DNA of 64,000 nt from assembly GCA_025451075.1 (NCBI GenBank), contig JANWLA010000041.1, forward strand, positions 1 through 64,000, in the 5' to 3' direction. The stretch is from Nitrosotalea sp. (GTDB lineage: Archaea > Thermoproteota > Nitrososphaeria > Nitrososphaerales > Nitrosopumilaceae). Made by a program: the position numbers and the translations under genes. The notes beneath the pieces were generated by a model. It searched no databases. It saw only the letters and a list, made by a program, of their open reading frames with translations, and was not told where the DNA came from. Shown here in pieces: positions 35,173-44,366 of this stretch (the stretch's first letter is position 1; each line of letters starts with the position of its first letter).

Positions 35173-35415
35173 CTAGCCAAGATTCTTTTTTTCTACATAC
35201 TGTTGCAAGATTTTTTCAATATCTTCTGATTTGGATTGTTTTACCTCTTCAACCACGTCTTTTTCTGCAATTTCATAACAATTGAGCAGTTCATTTGAGT
35301 CCTTGTAGAACAACAAAATTTTTTCTTGATATACACAATAGTACAGTTTATCGACTTCCATTTTCTCCGATTTTATCTTAACACCCTCGGGTTCTACTAT
35401 AATTGGATAATCCAT
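35173..35415 (-). CDS. hypothetical protein (80 aa)
   Basis: An acidic/basic mixed protein (MDYPIIVEPEGVKIKSEKME) with a short beta-rich N-terminus and a helical C-terminus (EDIEKILQQYVEKKN). No motif or signal is visible. Its start overlaps the ORF-track start of DNA polymerase IV by 2 nt, but the real polymerase start lies about 100 nt farther, leaving a normal divergent promoter gap. Confidence 0.55.
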   Translation of the reverse strand: MDYPIIVEPEGVKIKSEKMEVDKLYYCVYQEKILLFYKDSNELLNCYEIAEKDVVEEVKQSKSEDIEKILQQYVEKKNLG

Positions 35416-35515
35416 GTGTCTAGTTTATCCAATAAGCATATTTAGATTATATCAAAGATTGGAGGCCAAGCGCACCAACAATAACGTAATAAGGATTTCA
35501 AATCATAAATTTACC

Positions 35516-36610
35516 ATGACTAGCAGAATCATATTTCATATTGACTTTGATTATTTTTATGCCCAGTGTGAAGAGATACGCAGGCCAGACCTCAAGACAA
35601 GACCTGTTGCAGTATGTGTGTACTCTGACCGTGGAGGAGACAGTGGGGCCATTGCAACTGCAAACTATCTGGCTAGAAAATATGGTGTCAAGTCAGGGAT
35701 GCCAATTAAATTTGCAAAAAAAAAGTTAGAAGACATACCAGAAGCAGTTTTTTTGCCCACAGATTTTGAGTATTATACAGAGACATCAGAGAGTGCCATG
35801 GGTATAATCAGAAACCATGCAGACATTTTTGAGTATGTTGGAAGAGATGAGGCATATCTTGATGTGACAAATAGAACTGGACAAGATTTTAAAAAAGCTG
35901 CCCATCTAGCACAGCAGCTCAAGAACTCGCTGCGTACCACAATCAAGCTCTCAAGTACCATAGGAATATCTTCAAACAAACTAGTCTCCAAGATTGCATC
36001 AGATTACAAAAAACCAGACGGCCTTACCATCGTTGAACCGCAACAAATAGAATCATTTTTGGACCCATTATCGATACGATCAATTCCAGGAATAGGCAAA
36101 AAATCAGAGGAAAAGTTTTCTGAGATGAACCTTGATACAATATCACAACTTCGTGGAGTGGACGTCTTTACATTAAATGGATTATTTGGAAGAAAGGTTG
36201 GATCATACATTTACAATGCAGCGCGCGGAATAGACGAAGATCCAGTATCACCAAGACATGACCCCATTCAGTATAGCAGAATTGTAACACTAAAACAAGA
36301 TTCCAAAGATTTTGATTTTCTTGTAAAGGATTTGGAAAAACTTTGCGATGACTTGCATGAAGCTGTAGTCAAAGATAACATACTTTTCAAATCAGTAGGG
36401 ATACAGTTTGTCCAGTCAGACCTATCAAACAGGACAAAATCAAGAACGCTTAGGAACCCAACATCAAGCTTGGACGAGTTGAAAAAGACCGTAATTCAGC
36501 TGCTCAAAGACTCGCTTGAGGACCAAAAGATTCCCATAAGGCGACTTGGTGTTAGAGTTTCAGACTTTTCACAAATTAGCGGACAGGTAGACATTACAAG
36601 GTTTTTTTAA
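35516..36610 (+). CDS. dinB: DNA polymerase IV (Y family)
   Basis: A translesion polymerase of 364 residues from MTSRIIFHIDFDYFYAQCEE. The palm aspartate is in HIDFDYFY and the second catalytic pair in GRDEAYLD, where the more usual SIDEA is GRDEA. Helix-hairpin-helix (IPGIGKKSEEKF) and little-finger regions follow. I reject the ORF-track start at 35414 because the extra 34 residues are not conserved-looking and cover the promoter. The protein ends GQVDITRFF, a likely PCNA-interacting peptide (last FF). Its stop overlaps the metallopeptidase gene by 4 nt, convergently. Confidence 0.94.
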   Translation: MTSRIIFHIDFDYFYAQCEEIRRPDLKTRPVAVCVYSDRGGDSGAIATANYLARKYGVKSGMPIKFAKKKLEDIPEAVFLPTDFEYYTETSESAMGIIRNHADIFEYVGRDEAYLDVTNRTGQDFKKAAHLAQQLKNSLRTTIKLSSTIGISSNKLVSKIASDYKKPDGLTIVEPQQIESFLDPLSIRSIPGIGKKSEEKFSEMNLDTISQLRGVDVFTLNGLFGRKVGSYIYNAARGIDEDPVSPRHDPIQYSRIVTLKQDSKDFDFLVKDLEKLCDDLHEAVVKDNILFKSVGIQFVQSDLSNRTKSRTLRNPTSSLDELKKTVIQLLKDSLEDQKIPIRRLGVRVSDFSQISGQVDITRFF

Positions 36611-37092
36611 ATTAAAACCCCAACTCTTGATGCCAGCCTTTTATGTTCATCGTGAGTTATCCATTCCACATGTAGATACTCAAATATCTCATTGTCATCC
36701 ATGCCAAGATTTCTTGCTTCCTCGACTGCAATGGCATAGGCTTCAATCTCAGTTGGTCTATCAACATAAGAGTAGGACTTGTCGTAAAGATCTAGTCCCT
36801 GTCTTTGCTGTTTTACATGCACCAACTCATGGATGATATCCAAATAGAGGATTTTTTTTTCAGAATTTTGAAGGTGGTTTTTGCCTATCACTATAGATGC
36901 GTCGTCATTTTGTACGTGCATATAGTGAGTGTTCTCGTTTACAATTACCGATATATTTTCAAATACGTCGTCAAGGGCTTCGCTTGTTTCAAATATTTTT
37001 AAAAGAATTGCAGTATTTTTTAGATTTACAAAAATCTCTTCAATGTTGTATGTACCGTTCTCTACATCATTATTTACTTTTATCTGGTTCAT
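36607..37092 (-). CDS. putative zinc metallopeptidase (HEXXH)
   Basis: A 161-residue protein with the zinc-binding motif IIHELVHVKQQ near residue 90 and a possible third ligand in RPTEIEAYAIAVEEA, the pattern of small gluzincin-like or ImmA/IrrE-type peptidases. No signal peptide, so cytosolic. It overlaps the 3' end of the archaeosortase gene by 23 nt on the same strand. Confidence 0.65.
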   Translation of the reverse strand: MNQIKVNNDVENGTYNIEEIFVNLKNTAILLKIFETSEALDDVFENISVIVNENTHYMHVQNDDASIVIGKNHLQNSEKKILYLDIIHELVHVKQQRQGLDLYDKSYSYVDRPTEIEAYAIAVEEARNLGMDDNEIFEYLHVEWITHDEHKRLASRVGVLI

Positions 37093-38014
37093 CTTTTGCT
37101 GCCCCTAGTTTTTTGATTCGTTTTGTTTCAATGTATGTTACTATAAGTAGGAATACGAAAAGCCATGGCAAGAACATGATCTCGCCTGCAATTCCGTGAA
37201 ATGACTCAAACTCGTTTACGTTAGTAGATACCTTGAGGACAAAAATTGATAGTGATAAAATTCGAATTACGTTTACAGTTATTGTTCCTACCACCCCCAT
37301 GGCAAAGTAGACAACCTTTCTGTTTCTTGGAATGTTCATCTTTAACAAAAATGCCATCATCACAAGTGAGTAGATGATCATACTGTGCACACCGGCAGAG
37401 GGCCAAAATACTTGAAGTGCAAACGGACCATGGTCCCCACTTAGGAACATGACGTTTCCATGAGATGTGGCCAACCCCAAGTGAAATAGGTTAATCAAAA
37501 AGACATCAATTTTTACAAGATAGGGTACAACATACTGTAATGGACCCAGGGAATCATATGGGAAAAAGGCGTCAAGGGACAAAATGATTGCAGTACCTGC
37601 AGCATATATCGGGCCTGCAGGAGATATTCGAATCCATCTCTTGCCAAAGAGAATAGTCATGCTTACCATGAAAAATGCAGCAATTACGATAAAGTCCCAC
37701 ATCCAGGTCCAAGAGTCCTTTAGCAGAACATGGAAACTAGGGGCAACTGAGATCAAGTAACTTTTCAAGCCAAATTCTAAACCAACAAGGTAACCAATTA
37801 CCACCAGAGCAAGCGGTATTATTGCAAGCAGGCGTTTCTTTGGAATCTCTAATTTTAAGCCAATCAATTCTGCGGCGATAAAGGCCATCGCAAAAAGAAA
37901 TCCTCCTCTGCCCTGATTCCACCCTAGACTAAATGTCCCAGGAAATACAGCTAGTGCAAATAGTATAGGCGCTGCAAGTATTACCAGTGCAAAGATGACG
38001 CTTTTGTTTTGCAA
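37070..38014 (-). CDS. archaeosortase/exosortase-family transpeptidase
   Basis: A polytopic membrane protein (314 residues, about eight helices). The exosortase-type triad can be placed at WPSAGVHSM (about residue 206), NVIRILSL (Arg about 251) and FHGIAGE (His about 272). The catalytic Cys position is Ser; I recall this substitution being typical of the thaumarchaeal branch. Such enzymes process proteins with a PEF-type C-terminal signal. Two likely substrates are encoded at 49543-51021 and 57536-58366 (both VPEFPFAVPVMLIG). The downstream peptidase gene overlaps it. Confidence 0.85.
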   Translation of the reverse strand: MQNKSVIFALVILAAPILFALAVFPGTFSLGWNQGRGGFLFAMAFIAAELIGLKLEIPKKRLLAIIPLALVVIGYLVGLEFGLKSYLISVAPSFHVLLKDSWTWMWDFIVIAAFFMVSMTILFGKRWIRISPAGPIYAAGTAIILSLDAFFPYDSLGPLQYVVPYLVKIDVFLINLFHLGLATSHGNVMFLSGDHGPFALQVFWPSAGVHSMIIYSLVMMAFLLKMNIPRNRKVVYFAMGVVGTITVNVIRILSLSIFVLKVSTNVNEFESFHGIAGEIMFLPWLFVFLLIVTYIETKRIKKLGAAKDEPDKSK

Positions 38015-38054
38015 TAAATTATGTCCAAAGCGTGTTAAATAAAAACTCTAGTAA

Positions 38055-39215
38055 CTAGAAAAAGTCTGATATTGATTTTTGCTTTTTTGCCAAATATAGC
38101 TTGCTGTGAGCGAGCCACTCTTTTTTACCAATGCTCAATCCCCTGCATGCAAAATCCAACCCTTCTTGAAAATTTGAGACTGTCAATGGCTTTTGTTTTA
38201 GAGCCATGCGAACTCCCTCGCGAACTTGCCAGACTCCAACTGGCACTGCATACTCTGGCCTGATCTCTCTGAGTACCATGACAGCTGCCTGGATTTTGTT
38301 TTCAGCAAGATATTCCGACACTGCAAGTCTTGAAGCAAAATGTGCACCAGCAGTTTGTGGATAGTGTGTCATACCTTTGGCATCTTCAAAGTCAGATCCA
38401 AATCCCACATTTCCTTGTTCATCATACCAAGCCTCTTGCATTTCAAACATCCATCTGCTTGGAAACATGACAACAGAGAAAAAGTTACCCAAGTGATCAT
38501 ATGAAAAGACCAGGGATGTATCCAGCATTCCATATTCCATTATTTTTTCAACAAGAGATTTTGAAACAATGTCATCTGTTGCAGTAATGCTCCATCGGGT
38601 TGGGACAAGTTTTCGGTTTTTGCCAAACATTCCTATGCTGAAACATTTCTGAATTCTTGAGATTTCTATGCCCCTGTTGTAAAGTTCTACCACAGCATCC
38701 TGGGCCAAAAAGTCCCTGTCATAAAATGCCCGTTGGATGTTTTTATCAGATGTCGAGTTTGAAAATTTGGCAGACTTTATCTCCCCAATAGGTCCAAAAA
38801 TAGGACTGTCCCCGTCAATTGAGACTGTAGGTGACGCATTTTTTACAAGTTCCATCTCAGCATCGGTTGATTTTTCTGACATGGACATTTCCTGGAGGTT
38901 TTCAATGTATTTTTGCCCAACATCGTCTATCTTTACAGGCTTTATCCCACGAACCAAACTTAGCCTATAGTTTACTATATCCTCAAGACTCTTTCCAGTC
39001 CATTTTTCTGGAGAATCTAATATCATCATATCACCGTGAACGGGAGGCAGCATTGGCCCTACCAAGACTTTGGGGTAACCATATGCTCCAACAAAAACAG
39101 AAGGTGGAGTGGAACCATCAACATGATTAGATGAAAAGAGATTACCATAACGTGAAAGGTATTCTTTCCAGTTTGATTCTATTGACTTTCGTATATCAGT
39201 GGCAGTTCGCTTCAC
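38055..39215 (-). CDS. nreA: NreA-family DNA repair protein
   Basis: A 386-residue protein of the archaeal NreA group, which protects against DNA damage. Core segments such as VFVGAYGYPKVLVGPM, NIQRAFYDRDFLAQDAVVELYNRG and FYSYDHLGN-like VFSYDHLGNFF match. The C-terminus is QKSISDFF, a clear PIP box for the sliding clamp PCNA. The N-terminus has no CxxC zinc motif, which some relatives carry. Confidence 0.85.
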   Translation of the reverse strand: MKRTATDIRKSIESNWKEYLSRYGNLFSSNHVDGSTPPSVFVGAYGYPKVLVGPMLPPVHGDMMILDSPEKWTGKSLEDIVNYRLSLVRGIKPVKIDDVGQKYIENLQEMSMSEKSTDAEMELVKNASPTVSIDGDSPIFGPIGEIKSAKFSNSTSDKNIQRAFYDRDFLAQDAVVELYNRGIEISRIQKCFSIGMFGKNRKLVPTRWSITATDDIVSKSLVEKIMEYGMLDTSLVFSYDHLGNFFSVVMFPSRWMFEMQEAWYDEQGNVGFGSDFEDAKGMTHYPQTAGAHFASRLAVSEYLAENKIQAAVMVLREIRPEYAVPVGVWQVREGVRMALKQKPLTVSNFQEGLDFACRGLSIGKKEWLAHSKLYLAKKQKSISDFF

Positions 39216-39303
39216 GCAATTTCTAATTGACTCGTGCTAATAATATTATTCAGATCATTTTGTTTCAAGTTATATTCAACTAATCGCCCAAGATCATATA
39301 ATC

Positions 39304-39687
39304 ATGGATTCTGAGACTTTTGGAATTGAAAAGGGGTATGGTGAGCAGGCCGTACAGTGGATGAATGAAGAAGCAAGGAAGATGGACAGAAAATTTGAGG
39401 CAAGGTTATACAATTATGAAATTCAGACAAAGAACTTTGGCTCGTTTGAAATGTTTTCATTAATAGGAGATCCAAAAGCTGCACGAGAAATAACCATGAA
39501 GGCAAGCAGGCGGTTTAAGATCAAAGTCATAGAGGGAGGATACAAGACAAGAAAATTTTTGGCCAAGATTGTAAAAAATGAATATGGAGTTGTAAAAAAA
39601 GGCGACAGAATAATCGGTCAGATTGAATTCGAGTCTTCAAGATTTGGACATGGAGACTGGAAGATAACAAAGGAAGAGAGAAGATAA
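39304..39687 (+). CDS. hypothetical protein (127 aa)
   Basis: A basic, soluble protein (MDSETFGIEKGYGEQAVQW...). The middle has a helix-rich segment with AAREITMKASRRFKIK and a C-terminal beta part (KKGDRIIGQIEFESSRFG). No membrane helix, no cysteine motif and no family I can name. It is convergent with the DUF99 gene with a 2-nt gap. Confidence 0.6.
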   Translation: MDSETFGIEKGYGEQAVQWMNEEARKMDRKFEARLYNYEIQTKNFGSFEMFSLIGDPKAAREITMKASRRFKIKVIEGGYKTRKFLAKIVKNEYGVVKKGDRIIGQIEFESSRFGHGDWKITKEERR

Positions 39688-39689
39688 CA

Positions 39690-40250
39690 TTATAGTGATT
39701 TTGCCAAGAGTTGTGTCACTCGAAGAGGTTCTGGGACAGAGCCCTGAAGAGTAAAACGGTCTAGTAATTTTTGTGCCTCTTTTGAGGTACAACCATCAGT
39801 TCTAAGATAAAGATCATAACCTGTGTGTAATCGAATCGTTTCCCTCTTGCCAAGTTTACGATATCTTTCAATCTTATTCTCATACGAACCAGGAAAATGA
39901 CGTTTTATTGCAGATTCTATTCCTCTGGATTTCTCATAAGTTACGCCAATTACCGGCAATCCGGTTTTCTTTCCAATCATAGTAACATCTACGATGTTAT
40001 ACATTGCAATTACAAGTCCAGAAATCAAGATAAAACTAATGTCATCTCGTTGAAGTTTAGAGTACATCGTAAGAATTGAATCAGTTGCATCATCTCCGCC
40101 AATGGTACAATGACCAAAAACAAACCCATCAATTACAAAATCCCTGCGCATCACTATGCCTGCAAGCCTTGATTTTTTATCACCTTGCTTGAAGCTCTCG
40201 GCAATCACCAGTCCCCTTAGGCCTTTCTTTTCAAGATGGATGTGACTCAT
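39690..40250 (-). CDS. DUF99 family (endonuclease V-like) protein
   Basis: An archaeal family related to endonuclease V by fold. From MSHIHLEKKGLRGLVIAESF the protein is 186 residues; the stretch LAGIVMRRDFVIDGFVFG and the SGLVIAMYNIVD motif are typical. I use the internal ATG, supported by family-like N-terminus. Nuclease activity is not established for this family. The start overlaps the 3' end of a possible 45-residue membrane protein. Confidence 0.8.
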   Translation of the reverse strand: MSHIHLEKKGLRGLVIAESFKQGDKKSRLAGIVMRRDFVIDGFVFGHCTIGGDDATDSILTMYSKLQRDDISFILISGLVIAMYNIVDVTMIGKKTGLPVIGVTYEKSRGIESAIKRHFPGSYENKIERYRKLGKRETIRLHTGYDLYLRTDGCTSKEAQKLLDRFTLQGSVPEPLRVTQLLAKSL

Positions 40251-40368
40251 TTTTCTTGCTTCTTGCAAACCGCCTGTAGACCAAACCTACAACTACCATG
40301 CAGACTGCAGTAAGAACAGACCATGATGTAAGAGCAGTAGTATCAACAAGAGTCAAATCTTGCAACAT
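40231..40368 (-). CDS. possible 45-aa single-helix membrane protein
   Basis: A frame absent from the ORF track: MLQDLTLVDTTALTSWSVLT, then a hydrophobic helix (VCMVVVGLVYRRF) and the tail ARSKKNESHPS. It starts with ATG and overlaps the DUF99 start by 20 nt, a coupled arrangement. Only the hydrophobic segment and the positive-inside tail support it; function unknown. Confidence 0.4.
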   Translation of the reverse strand: MLQDLTLVDTTALTSWSVLTAVCMVVVGLVYRRFARSKKNESHPS

Positions 40369-40427
40369 ATTATCCAGCAGACCTATTTTAGTGAATTTAA
40401 AACCAGGATATCATCAAAGCGATGAAA

Positions 40428-41348
40428 TTATTTTATAATTTTTCCGCTGCCCACAATGCGTATAGATGCAGACTCGGGTTTTAAAATAACGCACGTATCC
40501 CCTTTTTCATATACCGTAGATTTACCAAGTGAGAGTTTCATCGGATTAAGCGAGATTATTTTTACAGGTCGTATTTGCAATCCAATGCTTACAAGAAACA
40601 TTTGGTTTTCGGCCACTTTGTCTTTGAAAAATTTACTTTGGGTATAACCAATCTCAATTTCTTGTGAGACTAACATTGTATCAGGCATGCAAAGCACATC
40701 ACCTCGTTGGACATCATCAGGCCCTGCACCTTTTACTGCCAGGCCCACTCGTGCAGGAGAGACTGCATCTTCAACAGAATCATCATGCATTTGAATTGAT
40801 TTTATTACGACATCAGATCCTTTTGGGAATAGTTTCAAATTTTCATACACCTTGATTTTTCCTTGCGTTATTTTTCCAAGAATTACTGTTCCAACGCCTT
40901 TTACATCAAAACAATGATCAATTACAATTACTGGCTTGCCTTCTTTTGAGATAGGCTCAAGCAGGTCAATTTCTTTTTTTAGGTTTTCAGATTCTACCAA
41001 CTTGTATTGTTCTACTACAGTTCCTTTTATCATAGAAAGCAAAGTGTTCTTGTCAACATCAAAGGAATGTGATAGAATACCTTGTTTTTTTCCAAGTACG
41101 TCAAGTGCAATTATCTGCTCGCCCGTAAATTTATCAAGTTTTGCCACATGAAATATGACATACTCTCCCATGCTTATGGCCTGAAATAAGGACTGGATTT
41201 TATCTGGAAATGAAGTAGGCAGTGTCCAAGTTCGTAAAATCCCAGATTCTTTTCTGTCATAAATTGTAATATCTGTAGTTGTGCCCTTTTTTCCAAAATC
41301 CTTTGCAAGTGATTCATCACCAAGAAGTGTAAAGTTGATAGACTTCAT
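40428..41348 (-). CDS. EF-Tu/SelB-like protein without GTPase motifs
   Basis: A 306-residue protein resembling a translational GTPase that has lost its G motifs: the N-terminus (INFTLLGDESLAKDFGKKGT) has no Walker A lysine loop. Residues about 135-230 look like EF-Tu domain 2 (FDVKGVGTVILGKITQGKIKV, GLAVKGAGPDDVQRGDVLC) and the end like domain 3. Similar pseudo-elongation factors occur in other archaea. It cannot hydrolyse GTP in the usual way; its role is unknown. Confidence 0.75.
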   Translation of the reverse strand: MKSINFTLLGDESLAKDFGKKGTTTDITIYDRKESGILRTWTLPTSFPDKIQSLFQAISMGEYVIFHVAKLDKFTGEQIIALDVLGKKQGILSHSFDVDKNTLLSMIKGTVVEQYKLVESENLKKEIDLLEPISKEGKPVIVIDHCFDVKGVGTVILGKITQGKIKVYENLKLFPKGSDVVIKSIQMHDDSVEDAVSPARVGLAVKGAGPDDVQRGDVLCMPDTMLVSQEIEIGYTQSKFFKDKVAENQMFLVSIGLQIRPVKIISLNPMKLSLGKSTVYEKGDTCVILKPESASIRIVGSGKIIK

Positions 41349-41552
41349 TTTACTTGTAAAACCTATTATCTAGTAAAATATCTTGTGAAATTCAAGCATA
41401 GTTGAAGAAAATTTTTTTTGTGATTATATCATTTGATTATTCCAGATCAGCACACAATCACCGTATTTTATCATGAAAATGTATTCAGGGGTAAAAAATT
41501 AAAAAAGAACAGTGTGTTTTTCACGAATGCTTGCAGCCGTATATGACGTGAC

Positions 41553-42035
41553 TTACCATCCGCGCTGAATCAGTATTTGTGCAACTGCTGGATCTACACA
41601 GGCTGGTGAGCCGTCTTCTGCTTTTAGAAGCAGTGTAAAGCCTTGTTTGCATTGTACATCTTTTGGAAGAACTCCAGATTTTACTTGTTCCAACGGAGGC
41701 AACATTTTAGGTGTTGATACGGTAGAATTTGTGGGCATGGTTTTGTTCATACCATGATGTAACATTGCGTATTGATCCATAGCTGTTTGGTTTGTGCCCG
41801 GTGGCATCATTCCTGTTTTATTCATACCTGAATTCATGCTGGTGTTATTCATACCAGTTTGATTCATACCTGGTGACATCATTGCAGTTTTATTCATGCT
41901 AGTTTGGTTTGTACCTGAATTACCAGTCATATTTTGAGATGTAGAATTTGTTGTTGCATATGACAGACCTACTGGTAAAATCATGGCGCTTGCCAAAAAC
42001 ATTGCAATAATTACCATTGCGTTAATTTTCAACAA
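41553..42035 (-). CDS. secreted Met/Asn-rich protein with two-cysteine module
   Basis: A 160-residue exported protein. A signal peptide (MLKINAMVIIAMFLASAMILPV, cleavage about 27) is followed by an imperfect tandem repeat of GMNQT/GMNKT/SMN units rich in Met, Asn and Thr (about residues 40-100), including one HHGM. The C-terminal 50 residues are the PPLEQVKSGV...C-x16-C...RGW module found in four other proteins here. Methionine-rich extracytoplasmic repeats often bind copper, and ammonia oxidisers depend on copper, so metal handling is a plausible inference. Confidence 0.78.
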   Translation of the reverse strand: MLKINAMVIIAMFLASAMILPVGLSYATTNSTSQNMTGNSGTNQTSMNKTAMMSPGMNQTGMNNTSMNSGMNKTGMMPPGTNQTAMDQYAMLHHGMNKTMPTNSTVSTPKMLPPLEQVKSGVLPKDVQCKQGFTLLLKAEDGSPACVDPAVAQILIQRGW

Positions 42036-42152
42036 GTGTACTTTTTTTATTAACTATTTAAGGTAAAAGAAGAAATTCCTGTCATCTCGAATGTGAAAAT
42101 TTTTACACCAATTGGAAAACAGATGTGTTTGTTAAATAATGCCAGGTCGTGG

Positions 42153-43031
42153 TTATTGATGCAACACAACTGCAAGAATTAAATCTACTTTGTAGTTTAA
42201 CTCTAGTCTTGGATTCACATCTAGCTTCCATGAAATAAAACTTGGTTTGCCAGTGCCATCAATTATCTTGAATCCGGCTTGCTTTAATTTTGATCTTAAG
42301 GATTTTGCATCAAGACTGACTTTGACAGAGCTTTTTCCTCTTTCATAATCATAAGGGTCAGATATTATTACAAACTTTTGTGCTTGCAATTTGATAGTTT
42401 TTAAAAGTTTTATTGGCTCGATTAATTCCAACACGTTAAGGGCCATAACAGCATCAAACTTCATAGTGCCAAAGGGCATGGACAAAGAATCAGCTAGAAA
42501 GAAATCCACATTACTGATTTTACGTTTCTTTGCCTCCAGCAAGGCAAAAAAGGACTTATCAATACCAAAGATTTTTCCATGATACTTTGCTGCAATCGCA
42601 GACATTGTGCCTATCGAACAGCCATGTTCTATGACAAAATTGCAATGCTGGAGTTTTTTGACTATATTGCTTGTGTTTATTTGAAATGCTGAAGGTTTGC
42701 TTTTCTTGTATGTTACAGCCCAATTTTTTTCAAGATCGGTCGTGTCATCCCCAACCTTTTGTATTTGTTGCAGAGATTTTCTTATCAAGTATTTTATTTT
42801 TTTATTTTTTACGTTCAGCAAGAGGTACCCACCCAATTTGGCCCTAATAGAAAAAAACATGGAAAGATCTTCAACAAGAAATGGAACAGAGTTAATTATT
42901 GGATAAATGCCATTACATCTAGTACAAGAGAGCAGTCCTTCAATGATTTCTTTTTGTATTTCAAAGGCTTCCAATTCCAAGGTATACCCACATTTTACGC
43001 ACCTCAAATACGGTAGACTAGATTTGTGCAA
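42153..43031 (-). CDS. SAM-dependent methyltransferase with N-terminal zinc ribbon
   Basis: A 292-residue class I methyltransferase. Residues 10-55 form a zinc ribbon (LRCVKCGYT...LLSCTRCNG), like the Trm112-type domain often fused to such enzymes. The SAM site is HGCSIGTMSAIAAKYHGKIFGID and the acidic/aromatic motif IV region MKFDAVMALNVLELI. Substrate unknown. Confidence 0.8.
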   Translation of the reverse strand: MHKSSLPYLRCVKCGYTLELEAFEIQKEIIEGLLSCTRCNGIYPIINSVPFLVEDLSMFFSIRAKLGGYLLLNVKNKKIKYLIRKSLQQIQKVGDDTTDLEKNWAVTYKKSKPSAFQINTSNIVKKLQHCNFVIEHGCSIGTMSAIAAKYHGKIFGIDKSFFALLEAKKRKISNVDFFLADSLSMPFGTMKFDAVMALNVLELIEPIKLLKTIKLQAQKFVIISDPYDYERGKSSVKVSLDAKSLRSKLKQAGFKIIDGTGKPSFISWKLDVNPRLELNYKVDLILAVVLHQ

Positions 43032-43074
43032 TGAAATTCAACAACCAGCAAGAGATTAAATCTATAACTATTTT

Positions 43075-43890
43075 CTACTCTGAAATTTTATTCTCTTGGA
43101 ATGGTCCAGAGTTATACCAACAATACCTAAAGTAATCTAGGCACCATTCATGGAACAGTTGGTCTTTACTGTAAAACATTTCCCGCATGTCAGCGTCGCC
43201 ATCAAGGGTGGGAAACAAGATGCATGCTTCTTTTTCGTTCAGGACAACAACTACTTTGACGCCTTCCTTCATTTTTCTTTCAACCAATCCCTTGTCAAGC
43301 AATTCCTTTATCCCCAACTTGTTGAGCAGTTCTTTTCTTCCCTTGGGTACGATTACTGAATCAGAAAATATGTAGTTGAGCAAAATACCTCGCTTTACTC
43401 TTGCAAGTAATGGTTCAATCAAATCCAAGGGAACCTCTGTAAACAATTCGTAAATGTATTCATCAGCGTTTTTGTAAACATGTTTCCATTGTTCTAGTAC
43501 ATTGACAAATCCCTTGATCTGTTGCCCTGCTGCCAATGCACCAATTCGTTGGATGAATTTCATTGGAATGTCACCAAAATCATGAGTTTCAAAATATTTT
43601 CTGTTCTTTGATAAAAATAACAACGATGGAACCTGCGTGCACATTGTTTTTCCATATGTGGTTAGATCATAGTATCCGTCTTTGTCCTTCATTATCAGGC
43701 CAGCATTTGAGAGACGCTCAAAGTTCCGGTGCACTTCTTGTACGGTTGCATGTAACTCTTTTGCCATGTTAGAAATTTTTGATTTTTGTTCTAATAGTTT
43801 GAAGATTATCTTTAGTCTTTGTTCACTTGCAAGCTCTAGAAAATCATTTGCGGCATTTTCATAAATTGTTCCCACGACAGATTTATTCAA
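43075..43890 (-). CDS. winged-helix transcriptional regulator
   Basis: A 271-residue regulator. An ArsR-like winged helix lies at about residues 12-75 (QRLKIIFKLLEQKSKISNMAKEL, VHRNFERLSNAGLI). The large C-terminal domain (about 90-260) resembles the sensor part of archaeal FilR1/DUF1724-type regulators and has an acidic, cysteine-poor surface. Its target is unknown. It is the last ordinary gene before the cassette island. Confidence 0.82.
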   Translation of the reverse strand: MNKSVVGTIYENAANDFLELASEQRLKIIFKLLEQKSKISNMAKELHATVQEVHRNFERLSNAGLIMKDKDGYYDLTTYGKTMCTQVPSLLFLSKNRKYFETHDFGDIPMKFIQRIGALAAGQQIKGFVNVLEQWKHVYKNADEYIYELFTEVPLDLIEPLLARVKRGILLNYIFSDSVIVPKGRKELLNKLGIKELLDKGLVERKMKEGVKVVVVLNEKEACILFPTLDGDADMREMFYSKDQLFHEWCLDYFRYCWYNSGPFQENKISE

Positions 43891-43997
43891 AGTGTAAATG
43901 TAAATCTTACTGACCCAAATTCCAATAAAATTATCGTTATCAGAAAATTCAGAGCCATATTGTTAGACTAAAATATCATCGCGTAACTTGGATAGAT

Positions 43998-44366
43998 ATG
44001 ATAACAGTGGATTGTAGAGCGATGCCTTCCCTAAAGTCACCCCTTGCAGTCTATACATCAGACCAGGTAGGAGCAATACCTGCATTGAAGATACACGAGT
44101 TTATGCTTGCCCCCCTAAGTGATGAGGGAGTGGATGCAGCCAGGGTCATAAAAGCAATCAAGGACTTTTTAAATTCAGTATCAATTGAGACGCACTTTGC
44201 AGTAATACAAAACAAAAATGTAATCTCAATAGTTGCACTAGATGATTTCAAGTTAGAAATTCCGCCAGCAAATCCAACGGATCAATTTTTTTCATGCGTA
44301 CATTGCGGCCATGTAACCCAATTTGAGACAGTGCACAACAATCACATGAAAATCCATTACCTTTGA
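43998..44366 (+). CDS. C2H2 zinc-finger protein
   Basis: A 122-residue protein with a single C-terminal finger: SCVHCGHVTQFETVHNNHMKIH, then YL and stop. The N-terminal ~85 residues are an uncharacterised alpha/beta domain. The last codons (cac atg aaa atc cat tac ctt tga) are the parent-like copy of a sequence repeated four more times between the secreted-protein cassettes downstream. DNA- or RNA-binding is likely but not shown. Stop is followed after 11 nt by a vestigial MKTL start on the other strand. Confidence 0.72.
   Translation: MITVDCRAMPSLKSPLAVYTSDQVGAIPALKIHEFMLAPLSDEGVDAARVIKAIKDFLNSVSIETHFAVIQNKNVISIVALDDFKLEIPPANPTDQFFSCVHCGHVTQFETVHNNHMKIHYL

Noticed and set aside
41349-41552. 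Intergenic gap before the Met-rich protein
   Set aside because: Only short, unconvincing frames and AT-rich DNA; nothing supportable.
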